From DATBGO01 sp963840095 (GTDB taxonomy: Bacteria > Actinomycetota > Actinomycetes > Streptosporangiales > Streptosporangiaceae): a DNA stretch of 64,000 nucleotides. Below are positions 26,269-34,316 of this stretch, piece after piece (positions within the stretch are counted from its first letter, which is position 1; every line of letters begins with the position of its first letter). The position numbers were made by a program, and so were the translations under genes. The stretch is from positions 186,001 to 250,000 of the forward strand of contig CAWIXN010000002.1 of NCBI GenBank assembly GCA_963840095.1. The letters run 5' to 3'. Below the pieces are notes generated by a model, which was given only the letters and a program-made list of their open reading frames with translations, searched no databases and had not been told where the DNA came from.

Positions 26269-27273
26269 CTACATCCTGCCGGGCTCGCCGGTGGCTGAGC
26301 TCGCCCCAGGCCGGTCGAAGATCTCTTCAATCGGGCGCCGCGGCGTCGCGGCGGCAGGCGGCCCGTAACCGAGCCTGAGAATGATCTGCGGGTGCTCCGG
26401 CCACGGCCACCAGCCGTCGGCGCTCTCCATGTCGTGCAGCTCGATCGGCTGGTACAGGAACGATGTCGCCACGCCATGACGGGTGGCGGCCAGCAGCACC
26501 CGCTGGAGCGCCTGGCCCGCGCGCAGCCAGTCATCGGGCTGGTCGCGCGCGGTGGAGAGCACGGCCACGTGCGGCAGCCTCTCGAAGCTCGCGGTCGGCC
26601 GTGCGGCGGTCGGCGAGGCGTAGTGGAGGTCACGGACCGGTGCCGGGCTGCGATCAGGCTGGGCACCGAGTGCCGCCTCTGGGATCCCGTCCGTCGGGCT
26701 GCCACCGAGCCATTTTGCCAGCTCAACCCGGTGGTCGAAGTCCTCGGCGAGCGTCTGGCTGGCCGCGTGCGCGATCTCAAGGACCGCGCCTGCGTCCCGG
26801 ACGCTCAGCATCCGGAGCACCGCATACTCGAAGCCCGCTTCCTGCTCGAGATCGATGAGCACCGAGTCAGGGACCGGCCGCTCGGAGAACGGCTCCCGGT
26901 TGGTGTGCCGCAGGCCGATGGCATCGAACATCTCGTGCTCGTGGAGGCTCGCCGGGCGGCCCTGCACGAGCTGCACGGTGGCCAGCAGGGTCGGCTCACC
27001 CCGCGGGTCGGGAAGTGGCCAGATCAGCGCCTTGCTGCCGCCCATCCGGATGGCCAGCCTGATGTTGAACAGGGCCGCCCCGCAGCTCAGGTGCAAGGCA
27101 CGGCCGCGCGGGTCGGCGACCCACAGCATCCGGTCCGGATCGCCGTGCAGCTCGATAACGTCATCGCTGGCGACCGTGACCCGCCAGGGCTGGGTGTTGT
27201 GAATCGATGGCGCGGATCCGGCCGCGCCGATGATCCGGCGCAGGATCCCGTCGTCTGCAAGTGGCCGGTACAC
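26269..27273 (-). CDS. acg: Acg-family nitroreductase-like protein
   Basis: 334 residues, GTG start with a strong AAGGAGG. The N-terminal segment SAPSIHNTQPWRV and the central FDAIGLRHTNREPF, with a second nitroreductase-like half (ATSFLYQPIEL near the end), match the Acg/Rv2032, Rv3127 and Rv3131 group of DosR-regulon proteins. Members fold like flavin nitroreductases; the true reaction is unsettled and FMN storage has been proposed. Second gene of the gap-acg-Rv2004c-like operon. Confidence 0.88.
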   Translation of the reverse strand: MYRPLADDGILRRIIGAAGSAPSIHNTQPWRVTVASDDVIELHGDPDRMLWVADPRGRALHLSCGAALFNIRLAIRMGGSKALIWPLPDPRGEPTLLATVQLVQGRPASLHEHEMFDAIGLRHTNREPFSERPVPDSVLIDLEQEAGFEYAVLRMLSVRDAGAVLEIAHAASQTLAEDFDHRVELAKWLGGSPTDGIPEAALGAQPDRSPAPVRDLHYASPTAARPTASFERLPHVAVLSTARDQPDDWLRAGQALQRVLLAATRHGVATSFLYQPIELHDMESADGWWPWPEHPQIILRLGYGPPAAATPRRPIEEIFDRPGASSATGEPGRM

Positions 27274-27318
27274 GTCTGCACCTCCTTGGAGTTGCCGTCC
27301 GCTGACCGGGTCCGCTGC

Positions 27319-28323
27319 CTATAGCTGCGCGCCAACGATCGCGGTGAGGTCAGCCAGCCGGCACGTGTAACCCCATTCGTTGTCGTACCAGCCGAAGATC
27401 TTGGCCAGGCTGCCCGATGTCTGGGTCAGGCCGGAGTCGAAGACGCACGACGCGGGATCCCCGACGATGTCACGCGAGACCAGCGGGTCGGTGCTGTAGC
27501 GCAGGATCCCGGCCAGCGGGCCGGTCGCTCCGGCGTCGGCGAAGGCGCTGTTGACTTCTTCGGCGGTCACGTCCCGGCCGAGTACCGCCGTCAGGTCGGT
27601 CAGCGACCCGTCAGGCACCGGTACCCGCAGGGCCACGCCGTCCAGCCGGCCGGCCAGCTCGGCGATGACCTCGCCGGTGGTGCGGGCCGCTCCGGTCGTG
27701 GTCGGCACGATGCTGATCGCGGCGCTGCGGGCGCGGCGCAGGTCCTTGTGTGGCGCATCCAGCAACTGCTGATCACCCGTGTAGGCGTGTACGGTCGTCA
27801 TGAGCCCCCTGACCAGGCCGAACCTATCATTCAGCACCTTGGCCATGGGGGCGACGCAGTTGGTGGTGCACGAGGCATTCGAGATCACGTCATGCCGTCG
27901 CGGGTCGTAGTCACCGTCGTTGACGCCGACGACGACCGTGATGTCCGAGTTCTTTCCGGGAGCGGAGATCAGTACCTTGCGGGCGCCGCCCTTGAGGTGG
28001 ACCGCCGCCTCGTCCCTGGACCTGAACCGGCCGGTGGACTCGATCACGATGTCAGCACCGAGCGCGCCCCAGTCGATCGCCGCGGGGTCCTGACAGGATG
28101 AGACGGCGATCGGCTTGCCGTCGACGACGATCGAGTCGCCCGCGAACTCGACGGCCGCGGCCATCCGGCCGTAGGTCGAGTCGAAGTCAAGCAGGTGCGC
28201 GAGCGCACGCGCGTCTGTGATGTCGTTGACCGCGACGACCTCGATGTCGCCGCGCTCCACGGACCGGCGCACGAACGTGCGGCCGATCCTGCCGAAGCCG
28301 TTAATCCCGACGCGGATGGTCAT
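27319..28323 (-). CDS. gap: Glyceraldehyde-3-phosphate dehydrogenase, type I
   Basis: 334 residues. NAD-binding GINGFGRIGR at the N-terminus, catalytic Cys in SNASCTTNC, His in TTVHAYTGDQ, and WYDNEWGYTCR. The segment after the catalytic region reads TTTGAARTTGEVIAEL, where housekeeping enzymes usually have TGAAKAVG, so this is a divergent second GAPDH. It has its own AGGAGG site and leads an operon with acg and the Rv2004c-like gene, linking glycolysis to the dormancy response. Confidence 0.93.
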   Translation of the reverse strand: MTIRVGINGFGRIGRTFVRRSVERGDIEVVAVNDITDARALAHLLDFDSTYGRMAAAVEFAGDSIVVDGKPIAVSSCQDPAAIDWGALGADIVIESTGRFRSRDEAAVHLKGGARKVLISAPGKNSDITVVVGVNDGDYDPRRHDVISNASCTTNCVAPMAKVLNDRFGLVRGLMTTVHAYTGDQQLLDAPHKDLRRARSAAISIVPTTTGAARTTGEVIAELAGRLDGVALRVPVPDGSLTDLTAVLGRDVTAEEVNSAFADAGATGPLAGILRYSTDPLVSRDIVGDPASCVFDSGLTQTSGSLAKIFGWYDNEWGYTCRLADLTAIVGAQL

Positions 28324-28341
28324 GTCCTAGCCCTCCTGAAT

Positions 28342-28389
28342 GCCGGGCTGGCGCCCGGAGGCTGCCAAGCCGGGCTGGCGCCCGGAGGC
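28342..28389. repeat. 21-bp direct repeat in gap leader (27-bp period)
   Basis: GCCGGGCTGGCGCCCGGAGGC occurs at 28342-28362 and 28369-28389. Each copy contains a CCGGGC...GCCCGG hairpin. It lies immediately upstream of the gap start on the minus strand and could form paired stems in the leader. Confidence 0.7.
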
Positions 28390-28459
28390 CGTTTCTGCCA
28401 TACCACGATGATCGCGACGGTCCGGTGCCCCAGGCCACGGGCATTGGCCACCAGCTGGC

Positions 28460-28473
28460 AGGCCCTTCGGCCC
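28460..28473. promoter_or_regulatory. Possible DosR-like box upstream of gap
   Basis: AGGCCCTTCGGCCC, close to AGGACCTTCGGCCC at the 46.8 kb locus but lacking the GGGAC half. About 137 bp upstream of gap. Confidence 0.35.
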
Positions 28474-28555
28474 TGGCCGCAGGTCAGCTGACCCGATCAG
28501 CTGGGGCAGTGACTGGGCCGGCGGGAGTGGCCGGGCTGACCGGAGTGGGCAGAAA

Positions 28556-28599
28556 TGCCCGGCCCCGGGCCCGGCTGCGGGCCGGCCCGGGGCCGGGCA
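28556..28599 (-). terminator. Terminator hairpin after usp (28632)
   Basis: A 16-bp perfect stem, TGCCCGGCCCCGGGCC (28556-28571) with 28584-28599, 12-nt loop, located 33 bp beyond the Usp stop on the minus strand. Confidence 0.75.
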
Positions 28600-28631
28600 G
28601 TACGCGCTATCCCGACCGGCGAGGCAGCCGG

Positions 28632-29069
28632 TTACTGGTGGGAAGGAACGACGACGACCGGGCAGGTCGCGTGGTGGACGACCTGGGTGCTCACCGAGCC
28701 CAGCATGAGGGAGGCGAATCCGCCGCCGCCGCGCGCGCCGACCACGACCAGGTCGGAGTCCTTCGAGGCGTTGATGAGCTCATGGGCCGCGAAGCCGGTG
28801 ACCGCGCGCACGGTCACCGAGGCTGGCTTCGAGTCGCCGACAGCCTCCGCCGCCTTGGTCGCCGCCGCCCCGGCCGCCTGCCGGGCCTTCTCCAGCTCGT
28901 CCTCTTCTCCAGGCAGAACCATCGGGTGGCCAGTCCAATGGTTCGCCGCGACCTCATGAACGGCCAGCACGGTGAGCGGCGCATGCCGGATCCCCGCCTC
29001 TTTGACTGCCCAATCAAGCGCAGGCTGGGCGTGGTGGGAGCCGTCCACGCCTACCGTAATTCCAGGCAT
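28632..29069 (-). CDS. Universal stress protein
   Basis: 145 residues from ATG 29069 (AAGGAG 9 nt upstream). ITVGVDGSHHAQPALDWAV opens the fold; the ATP signature reads GARGGGGFASLMLGSVS, followed by VVHHATCPVVVV. Divergent from the hydrogenase large-subunit gene and sharing the DosR-like box at 29204, so both are likely switched together. Confidence 0.93.
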   Translation of the reverse strand: MPGITVGVDGSHHAQPALDWAVKEAGIRHAPLTVLAVHEVAANHWTGHPMVLPGEEDELEKARQAAGAAATKAAEAVGDSKPASVTVRAVTGFAAHELINASKDSDLVVVGARGGGGFASLMLGSVSTQVVHHATCPVVVVPSHQ

Positions 29070-29080
29070 CGCCCTCACTC

Positions 29081-29134
29081 CTTCTGACAGGGCCACCCCT
29101 GGCGGCCCTTCTGACAGGGCCACCCCTGGCGGCC
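29081..29134. repeat. Perfect 27-bp tandem duplication in usp leader
   Basis: A 27-bp unit beginning CTTCTGACAGGGCC is present twice without mismatch (29081-29107, 29108-29134), between the box at 29204 and the Usp start. The ribosome-binding site of usp adjoins it. Confidence 0.9.
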
Positions 29135-29203
29135 CGAGAATATCCAGACCCAGTATCGCGGTGGGAAGCATGGGAAACCAGAGGCATTGGGGTAGCTCGC
29201 CAC

Positions 29204-29217
29204 GGGCCGTTGGTCCC
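29204..29217. promoter_or_regulatory. DosR-like box between usp and hydA
   Basis: GGGCCGTTGGTCCC; complement GGGACCAACGGCCC. With one flanking base each side, the 16-mer is identical to that at 35596-35611 in front of the other hydrogenase operon. It is 97 bp from hydA and 135 bp from usp, so it may act in both directions. Confidence 0.8.
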
Positions 29218-29313
29218 TGGCCATGACATGCTTACTCTTGGCACGCTGATCCGGGAGGGCGATTACATGGATGGACGACGCCACGCAGGTACGCAGGCTG
29301 GGCAGGCCCGGAG

Positions 29314-30615
29314 ATGACGCACCGGGGCGACCGCACGCTGCAGGCCAAGGGCCTGGCCAGGGTCGAAGGCGAAGGCTCGATGTACGTGCGAGTCAGCGAA
29401 GGCCGGGTCGATGAGGTGCGGCTGGACATCTACGAGCCGCCTCGTTTTTTTGAGGCATTCCTGGTCGGCCGCTCCTTCACGGAGCCGCCGGATATCACGG
29501 CCCGCATATGCGGAATATGCCCGGTCGCCTACCAGACCAGTGCATGCCAGGCCATTGAGGACGTCTGCGGAGTCACTCTCGACGGCCCGCTCGCCGATCT
29601 GCGCAGGCTGCTGTATTGCGGGGAATGGATCGGCAGCCACGCATTACACATCTACATGCTGCACGCGCCCGACTTCCTCGGCTATCCGAGCGTCGTCGAG
29701 CTTGCTCGTGACCACCGGGAAATCGTGGAGCGCGGCCTGGCCCTCCGGCAGGTCGGCAACGCGATCATGGAGCAGCTGGGCGGCCGGGCCGTCCATCCGG
29801 TCAATGTCAGGGTCGGCGGCTTCTACCGGGCACCAGCGGTCGGCGAGCTCGCCCCGCTGGCCGATCAGCTGCGGGCCGCGCTGGCCGACGCGCTTGACAC
29901 CGTGCAGTGGGTGGCTGGTTTCGACTTCCCCGAGTTCAGCTGTGACCACGAGTTCCTGGCGCTGCGACAGCCGGGCAGCTACCCGATCGAGCGGGGCACG
30001 CTGACCAGCACCGGCGGGCTGGCCTTCGCTGCGTCTGACTTCGAGCAGCACGTGATCGAGGAGCAGGTGCCGCACTCCACCGCGCTGCACGCCAGGCTGG
30101 CCGGTCACCAAGGCCCTTACCTGACCGGGCCGCTGGCCAGGTACACGCTCAACTCGCGCTGGCTTCCCCCGCTGGCCGCCGAGGCCGCCCGGGCGGCCGG
30201 GCTCGGCCCGGAGTGCCGCAACCCCTTCCGCAGCATCGTGGTGCGTGCGGTCGAGGTTGTCTGCGCGATCGAAGAGGCGCTGGCGATCATCGAGGCCTAC
30301 GTGCCACCGGCCCGGCCGTTCATGCCGGTGACCGCGCGGGCCGGCCTCGGATACGGGGTATCCGAGGCCCCCCGCGGGGCCTTGTTCCACCGGTATGAAA
30401 TCGACGGCGAGGGCACCGTGCGCTCCGCGCGCATCGTGCCGCCCACCTCCCAGAACCAGGCAGCTATCGAGGATGACCTGCGGGGTTTCGTGCAAGAGCG
30501 GATCGAGCTTGACGACGAGCAGCTGACCGCGCAGTGTGAGCAGGCGATCCGCAACTACGATCCGTGCATCTCCTGCGCCACCCATTTCCTGCACCTGTCG
30601 GTGGACCGGGGATGA
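29314..30615 (+). CDS. hydA: Group 3b-type NiFe hydrogenase, large (alpha) subunit
   Basis: 433 residues. The NiFe centre ligands are in RICGICP (Cys66, Cys69) and DPCISCATH (Cys418, Cys421, His424). A nine-residue tail follows His424, as expected for removal by a maturation protease. The pattern RICGIC with DPCxSC and the delta, gamma and beta subunits nearby point to the cytosolic, NAD(P)-linked sulfhydrogenase-type group 3b. It should oxidise or evolve H2 with NAD(P)H. The stop overlaps the start of the protease gene. The subunit is on the opposite strand from its partners, which is unusual. Confidence 0.93.
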   Translation: MTHRGDRTLQAKGLARVEGEGSMYVRVSEGRVDEVRLDIYEPPRFFEAFLVGRSFTEPPDITARICGICPVAYQTSACQAIEDVCGVTLDGPLADLRRLLYCGEWIGSHALHIYMLHAPDFLGYPSVVELARDHREIVERGLALRQVGNAIMEQLGGRAVHPVNVRVGGFYRAPAVGELAPLADQLRAALADALDTVQWVAGFDFPEFSCDHEFLALRQPGSYPIERGTLTSTGGLAFAASDFEQHVIEEQVPHSTALHARLAGHQGPYLTGPLARYTLNSRWLPPLAAEAARAAGLGPECRNPFRSIVVRAVEVVCAIEEALAIIEAYVPPARPFMPVTARAGLGYGVSEAPRGALFHRYEIDGEGTVRSARIVPPTSQNQAAIEDDLRGFVQERIELDDEQLTAQCEQAIRNYDPCISCATHFLHLSVDRG

Positions 30616-31091
30616 CCGGGCCGGCGGGTGGCGACCGGCGGGTGGCGGTGATCGGGGTCGGCAACGAGTTCAGGCGCGATGACGGCATCGGGCCTGCGGT
30701 GGTGGTCCGGCTTCGCGGCCGGGTGCCTGCCGCGGTAGAGCTGCTGGTCAGCGACGGCGAGCCAGCCAGGCTCATCGAGGCGTGGTCGGGTGCCGACCTC
30801 GCCGTGGTGGTGGACGCGGTGCGCGCGGCCCCGGCCGTCCCCGGCCGGCTGCACCGGCTGGTCCTGGACGCGGCCAGCCCCGCAGAGCCTTATCCGGTCA
30901 GCTCGCACGGCCTTGGCCTGGGCGAGGCGGTCGGGCTGGCCCAGGCGCTCGGCCGCATGCCGGGCAGGCTGATCGTGCACGCCGTGGAGGCGGCTGACCT
31001 GAGCACCGGCACTGGCCTGTCGGCGGAGGTCGAGGCGGCAGCCGACGCGCTGGCCGCGGCGGTCCTGGCCGACGTGACGGCCGGGAGCTGA
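30612..31091 (+). CDS. Hydrogenase maturation endopeptidase (HycI/HoxW family)
   Basis: 159 residues. N-terminal GVGNEFRRDDGIGPAVV is the nickel-sensing, protease-family motif with metal-binding Asp, and SSHGLGLGEAV plus VHAVEAADLS follow. It should remove the C-terminal tail of the large subunit after nickel insertion. ATGA overlap with hydA indicates coupling. The general maturation genes hypA-F are not in this window and must be elsewhere. Confidence 0.9.
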   Translation: MTGPAGGDRRVAVIGVGNEFRRDDGIGPAVVVRLRGRVPAAVELLVSDGEPARLIEAWSGADLAVVVDAVRAAPAVPGRLHRLVLDAASPAEPYPVSSHGLGLGEAVGLAQALGRMPGRLIVHAVEAADLSTGTGLSAEVEAAADALAAAVLADVTAGS

Positions 31092-31108
31092 CGTGACGGC
31101 CGGGAGCT
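31071..31108. repeat. 19-bp tandem duplication at end of the protease gene
   Basis: GACGTGACGGCCGGGAGCT occurs twice (31071-31089, 31090-31108). The second copy lies just after the stop codon, so the duplication may have extended or replaced the gene end. Confidence 0.85.
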
Positions 31109-31286
31109 GAGGTCGGCGCGGCCAGCGCACCCGGACCGGGTCCGAACCGGGCCAGGGCCGGGCCAGGGGGGCAGGCCAGGGCCGGAAGTCCTATAGCGGC
31201 GACCCGATGGCCCTGCCGCGCTGGCCTGCACTGTGATCGACTGAGAGTGTCGCTAATACCTGGGCAGCGAGAGCAGGGGAGCGAAC

Positions 31287-32156
31287 ATGAGCCGCCGCGA
31301 AGAACATCTTGACGCGATGCTCCGTCACCTGGGAGCCACCTACTATCAGACGCTCTACGGTCAGGCGACCGCTGCGGATGTGGCCAAGGCGGTCGACTCT
31401 GTCACGGCGCAAGAGGAGTCCGATGGCAACAGCCGGCCGTCGGAGGCAGGTAGCCGCGCCGCGCCCGGCGGCACCGCCCACCCCGCGTCACGCAGCCCGC
31501 GCACCGGCCGGTGGCGGGTGCGCGACGTGATGATGACTGATGTCGTGACGGGGCACAAGGAGGACACCTACAAGCGGATCGCGAGCCTGATGAGCGAGCA
31601 CCGGGTAAGCGCCATACCGGTGCTCGGCCGGGATCGCCACGTGGTCGGCATCGTCTCGGAAGCCGATCTGATCCGTAAGCAGGAGCGCCACTACGGGCGG
31701 ATGGGCACCGGACTGCGCGCGCGTACCCGGCATGAGCGGGCCCAGGCGGAAGGCCGCAGCGTGGCCGAGCTGATGACCTCGCCCGCCATCACGATCCACC
31801 CGGAGGCTCCGATCGGGGCGGCGGCCAGGCTGATGAACGGGCATCACATCAAGCTGCTGCCCGTGGTCGACCCGGCCGGGAAGCTGATCGGCGTCGTGAC
31901 CCGCGGCCACCTGCTGAGCGTGTTCCTGCGACCGGACAGCGAGATCGCCGACGAGGTGCGGGCCGTGCTCAGCAACGTGCTTCTGGACGATGCTGACACC
32001 GTGACGGTGACGGCTAAGGACGCCGCCATCACCCTGTCCGGCACGCTGCCGCAGGACCTGATCCCGGCGGCGGTCCGGCTGGCCGGAGACGTGGACGGAG
32101 TCGTGACCGTGGTCAGCAAGCTGACCGAGGCGGAGCGCGAAGCCGCCTCCGGCTGA
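31287..32156 (+). CDS. CBS-pair plus BON domain protein
   Basis: 289 residues. A short N-terminal helical domain (EEHLDAMLRHLGATYYQTLYGQ) is followed by a disordered linker (~45-75), two CBS motifs (RVRDVMMTDVVTGHKEDTY... and VAELMTSPAITIHPEAPIG...) and a C-terminal BON domain (~215-285, ADTVTVTAKDAAITLSGTL). CBS pairs bind adenine nucleotides; the protein may sense energy charge. Such proteins are common in mycobacterial and other DosR regulons. It lies 195 bp after the protease gene, with GGGGAGCG before the ATG, and may belong to the hydA operon. Confidence 0.9.
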   Translation: MSRREEHLDAMLRHLGATYYQTLYGQATAADVAKAVDSVTAQEESDGNSRPSEAGSRAAPGGTAHPASRSPRTGRWRVRDVMMTDVVTGHKEDTYKRIASLMSEHRVSAIPVLGRDRHVVGIVSEADLIRKQERHYGRMGTGLRARTRHERAQAEGRSVAELMTSPAITIHPEAPIGAAARLMNGHHIKLLPVVDPAGKLIGVVTRGHLLSVFLRPDSEIADEVRAVLSNVLLDDADTVTVTAKDAAITLSGTLPQDLIPAAVRLAGDVDGVVTVVSKLTEAEREAASG

Positions 32157-32192
32157 GCGCACGGCCCGGCCCGGCCAGCCCGGCTCGTGCGC
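32157..32192. terminator. Terminator between convergent hydrogenase operons
   Basis: GCGCACG (32157-32163) pairs with CGTGCGC (32186-32192), with extra GGC/GCC pairing inside. It begins directly after the CBS-BON stop and serves both converging operons. A 14-bp direct repeat (32192-32205, 32211-32224) follows and touches the hydD stop. Confidence 0.55.
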
Positions 32193-32223
32193 CTGACCAG
32201 CAGCCAGCAGCCTGACCAGCAGC

Positions 32224-33018
32224 CTAGTCAGCCAGCTGATCAGCCGTCTGGTCGGCGGCCTGCGCGCGGGCCGTGGTGAACTCCGGCGTGGCGGCGTTGA
32301 ACGTCGCGAACACCCGGTCCACGTTGACCGGCGTCAGGCCCAGCAGCCGCAGCGTGGGGATGAGGGCCTCAGTGTTCGGTTCCTCGACCGGCCCGAAGCA
32401 GCCGTAGCAGCCCCGGCTGTAGGCCGGGCAGATGGCTCCGCACCCGGCCTGGGTGACCGGTCCCAGGCACGGCGTCCCGTGCGCGACCATCACGCAGGTG
32501 TTCCCGCGGCGCTTGCACTCGTAGCAGACGCTGTGCTGCGGGATGCGCGGATTGCGGCCGGCCAGCAGCGCCGTAACCAGCTGCAGGAGCTGTCTTTTGT
32601 CGATCGGGCAGCCACGCAGCTCGAAGTCGACCGGGACGTGGTCGGCGATCGGCGTCGAGGTGGCGAGGGTCACGATGTACTCCGGCCGGGCGTACACCGC
32701 CGCGGTGAAATCCGCCACGTCGGCGAAGTTGCGCAGCGCCTGGACGCCGCCCGCGGTCGCGCAGGCCCCGATCGTGATCAGCGTCCGTGACAGGTCGCGG
32801 ATCCGCAGGATCCGCATGGCATCGTCCGGGGTGGTGACGGAGCCTTCTACCAGCGAAATATCATAGGGCCCGACCACATCCGCGCTCGAGGCCTCGGTGA
32901 AATGGGCGATCTCCACCTCGCCCGCCAGGGCGAGCAGCTCGTCATGGCAATCGAGCAAGGTGAGCTGGCAGCCGTCGCAGGAGGCGAACTTCCATACCGC
33001 GAGCTTGGGGCGTGGCAT
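32224..33018 (-). CDS. hydD: NiFe hydrogenase small (delta) subunit
   Basis: 264 residues. N-terminal KFASCDGCQLTLLD supplies the proximal [4Fe-4S] ligands; further Cys clusters are GACATAGG, ELRGCPIDK, VCYECKRRGNTC, GPCLGPV-like TPCLGPVTQAGC and GAICPAYSRGCYGCFG. This is the electron-relay subunit paired with the large subunit encoded convergently at 29314. The start is adjacent to the gamma-subunit stop, without a gap, indicating coupling. Confidence 0.93.
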   Translation of the reverse strand: MPRPKLAVWKFASCDGCQLTLLDCHDELLALAGEVEIAHFTEASSADVVGPYDISLVEGSVTTPDDAMRILRIRDLSRTLITIGACATAGGVQALRNFADVADFTAAVYARPEYIVTLATSTPIADHVPVDFELRGCPIDKRQLLQLVTALLAGRNPRIPQHSVCYECKRRGNTCVMVAHGTPCLGPVTQAGCGAICPAYSRGCYGCFGPVEEPNTEALIPTLRLLGLTPVNVDRVFATFNAATPEFTTARAQAADQTADQLAD

Positions 33019-33837
33019 CTAGAGCTCCCTGATGGCGAGCAGCGAAGCGGCCAGGTCGTATTCGACCACCGGGCCATCCCGGCACAGCACCAGCGGGCCT
33101 AGCTGGCAGTGCCCGCACTCGGCGATCCCGCACCGCATATTGCGTTCCAGCGACACCCGGATCTGGCCGGTCGGGATCCCTTTCGCGCACAGCGCCTGCG
33201 CGGACAGCCGCATCATCACTTCCGGGCCGCAGATCAGGGCGGTCGTCTGATGCGGGTCGAGGCGGGCGCGATTGATCAGCTGGGTCACCAGGCCGACGTG
33301 ACCGGTCCAGCCACGGGTGGCGTGGTCCACCGTGACGCTCACATCGGCGCCGCGGGTCCGCCAGCCGTCAAGCTCCCCGGCGAAGACCAGCTCGGCGGGG
33401 GAGCGGGCGCCGATCAGGATCATAATCCGCCGGTAGGCCCCGCGTAGCGCGAGGGCCCCGAGCACCGCCGAGCGCAGCGGCGCCAGCCCGATCCCCCCGG
33501 CCACGATGACCAGGTCCCGGCCCGCGAGCCCGGGCAGGTCCCAGTGGGTGCCGTACGGGCCGCGCACGCCGACCATCTCGCCCGGCATGGCCGCGCACAG
33601 GGCCGCCGTCACATTGCTGACCGACCGGATCGTCTGGAACAGAATCGGCTCGGTGGGGTCGCCGCTGATCGAGATCGGGACCTCACCGACGCCGAAGGCG
33701 TACAGCATGGTGAACTGGCCGGGCTGGTAGGCGGGGATGGGCTCCTCGACCGGCTGCAGGGCCAGCGTGACGGTGTCATGGGTCTCGCAGGTGCGGTCGA
33801 TGACCTGATATCGGGACGGGAAGACGACCGTGGTCAC
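33019..33837 (-). CDS. hydG: Hydrogenase gamma subunit, FAD/NAD(P)-binding reductase
   Basis: 272 residues from GTG 33837, which overlaps the previous stop (GTGA). Ferredoxin-NADP reductase fold: FAD-domain pattern YQPGQFTMLYAFGVGEVPIS, NAD(P)-binding GGIGLAPLRSAV, ICGPEVMM, and a C-terminal [2Fe-2S] cluster RNMRCGIAECGHCQLGPLVLC. It passes electrons between the FeS subunits and NAD(P)H. Confidence 0.93.
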   Translation of the reverse strand: MTTVVFPSRYQVIDRTCETHDTVTLALQPVEEPIPAYQPGQFTMLYAFGVGEVPISISGDPTEPILFQTIRSVSNVTAALCAAMPGEMVGVRGPYGTHWDLPGLAGRDLVIVAGGIGLAPLRSAVLGALALRGAYRRIMILIGARSPAELVFAGELDGWRTRGADVSVTVDHATRGWTGHVGLVTQLINRARLDPHQTTALICGPEVMMRLSAQALCAKGIPTGQIRVSLERNMRCGIAECGHCQLGPLVLCRDGPVVEYDLAASLLAIREL

Positions 33838-34316
33838 GGCCGGCTCACCGACGGGTGCGAGCTGGCATACAGGTCCAGCAGCCGGACTCTGGTGGCGTGC
33901 AGCCGGTGCGCCGCCACGGCCATCAGCCTGCGCGCGAGCTGATACCCCAGGGACGGGTCGGCGTCGCACATCTCGAGCACTGCGGCCGCGTCCAGCCGGA
34001 ACGCCGTCGTGGGCAGGATGGCCTCCGCCCCGAACTGCCACTGGAATGGCGGGGACAGGCAGGACAGGCCGATCACCTCGTCGCTGCCGATGGTCTCCAC
34101 GATCAGCCCGCGCGGCCCGGGCACGTGCAGGTCCAGGGCGACGTGGCCGGTCCTGATCAGCCACAAGCTGTTGGCATGGCCGCCTTCCTCAAAGAACCTG
34201 TGCCCAGGCTCGACCATGACGAGCGTGGCCGCCCCCGCGAGCTGTGCGACGTGCTGGTCGCAGAACCCGCGGACGAAACCATGCTCGGCGAGGTCGGCCG
34301 GCGAGACGCCGCTCAT
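33834..34316 (-). CDS. Cyclic-nucleotide-domain-like protein within hydrogenase operon
   Basis: 160 residues from ATG 34316, overlapping the beta-subunit stop (ATGA). It has the beta-roll of Crp-type domains (GHRFFEEGGHANSLWLIRTGHVALDL), but the phosphate-binding cassette (usually FGE-x-ALL-...-R-A) reads VIGLSCLSPPFQWQFGAEA, lacking Glu and Arg. There is no helix-turn-helix. It is therefore unlikely to bind cAMP or DNA. A paralogue with the same changed motif is at 52132. Possibly a regulator or assembly partner of the hydrogenase. Confidence 0.82.
   Translation of the reverse strand: MSGVSPADLAEHGFVRGFCDQHVAQLAGAATLVMVEPGHRFFEEGGHANSLWLIRTGHVALDLHVPGPRGLIVETIGSDEVIGLSCLSPPFQWQFGAEAILPTTAFRLDAAAVLEMCDADPSLGYQLARRLMAVAAHRLHATRVRLLDLYASSHPSVSRP

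Noticed and set aside
24608..26368. A 586-codon plus-strand open frame
   Set aside because: Antisense to the Rv2004c-like kinase; no recognisable domain and biased composition.
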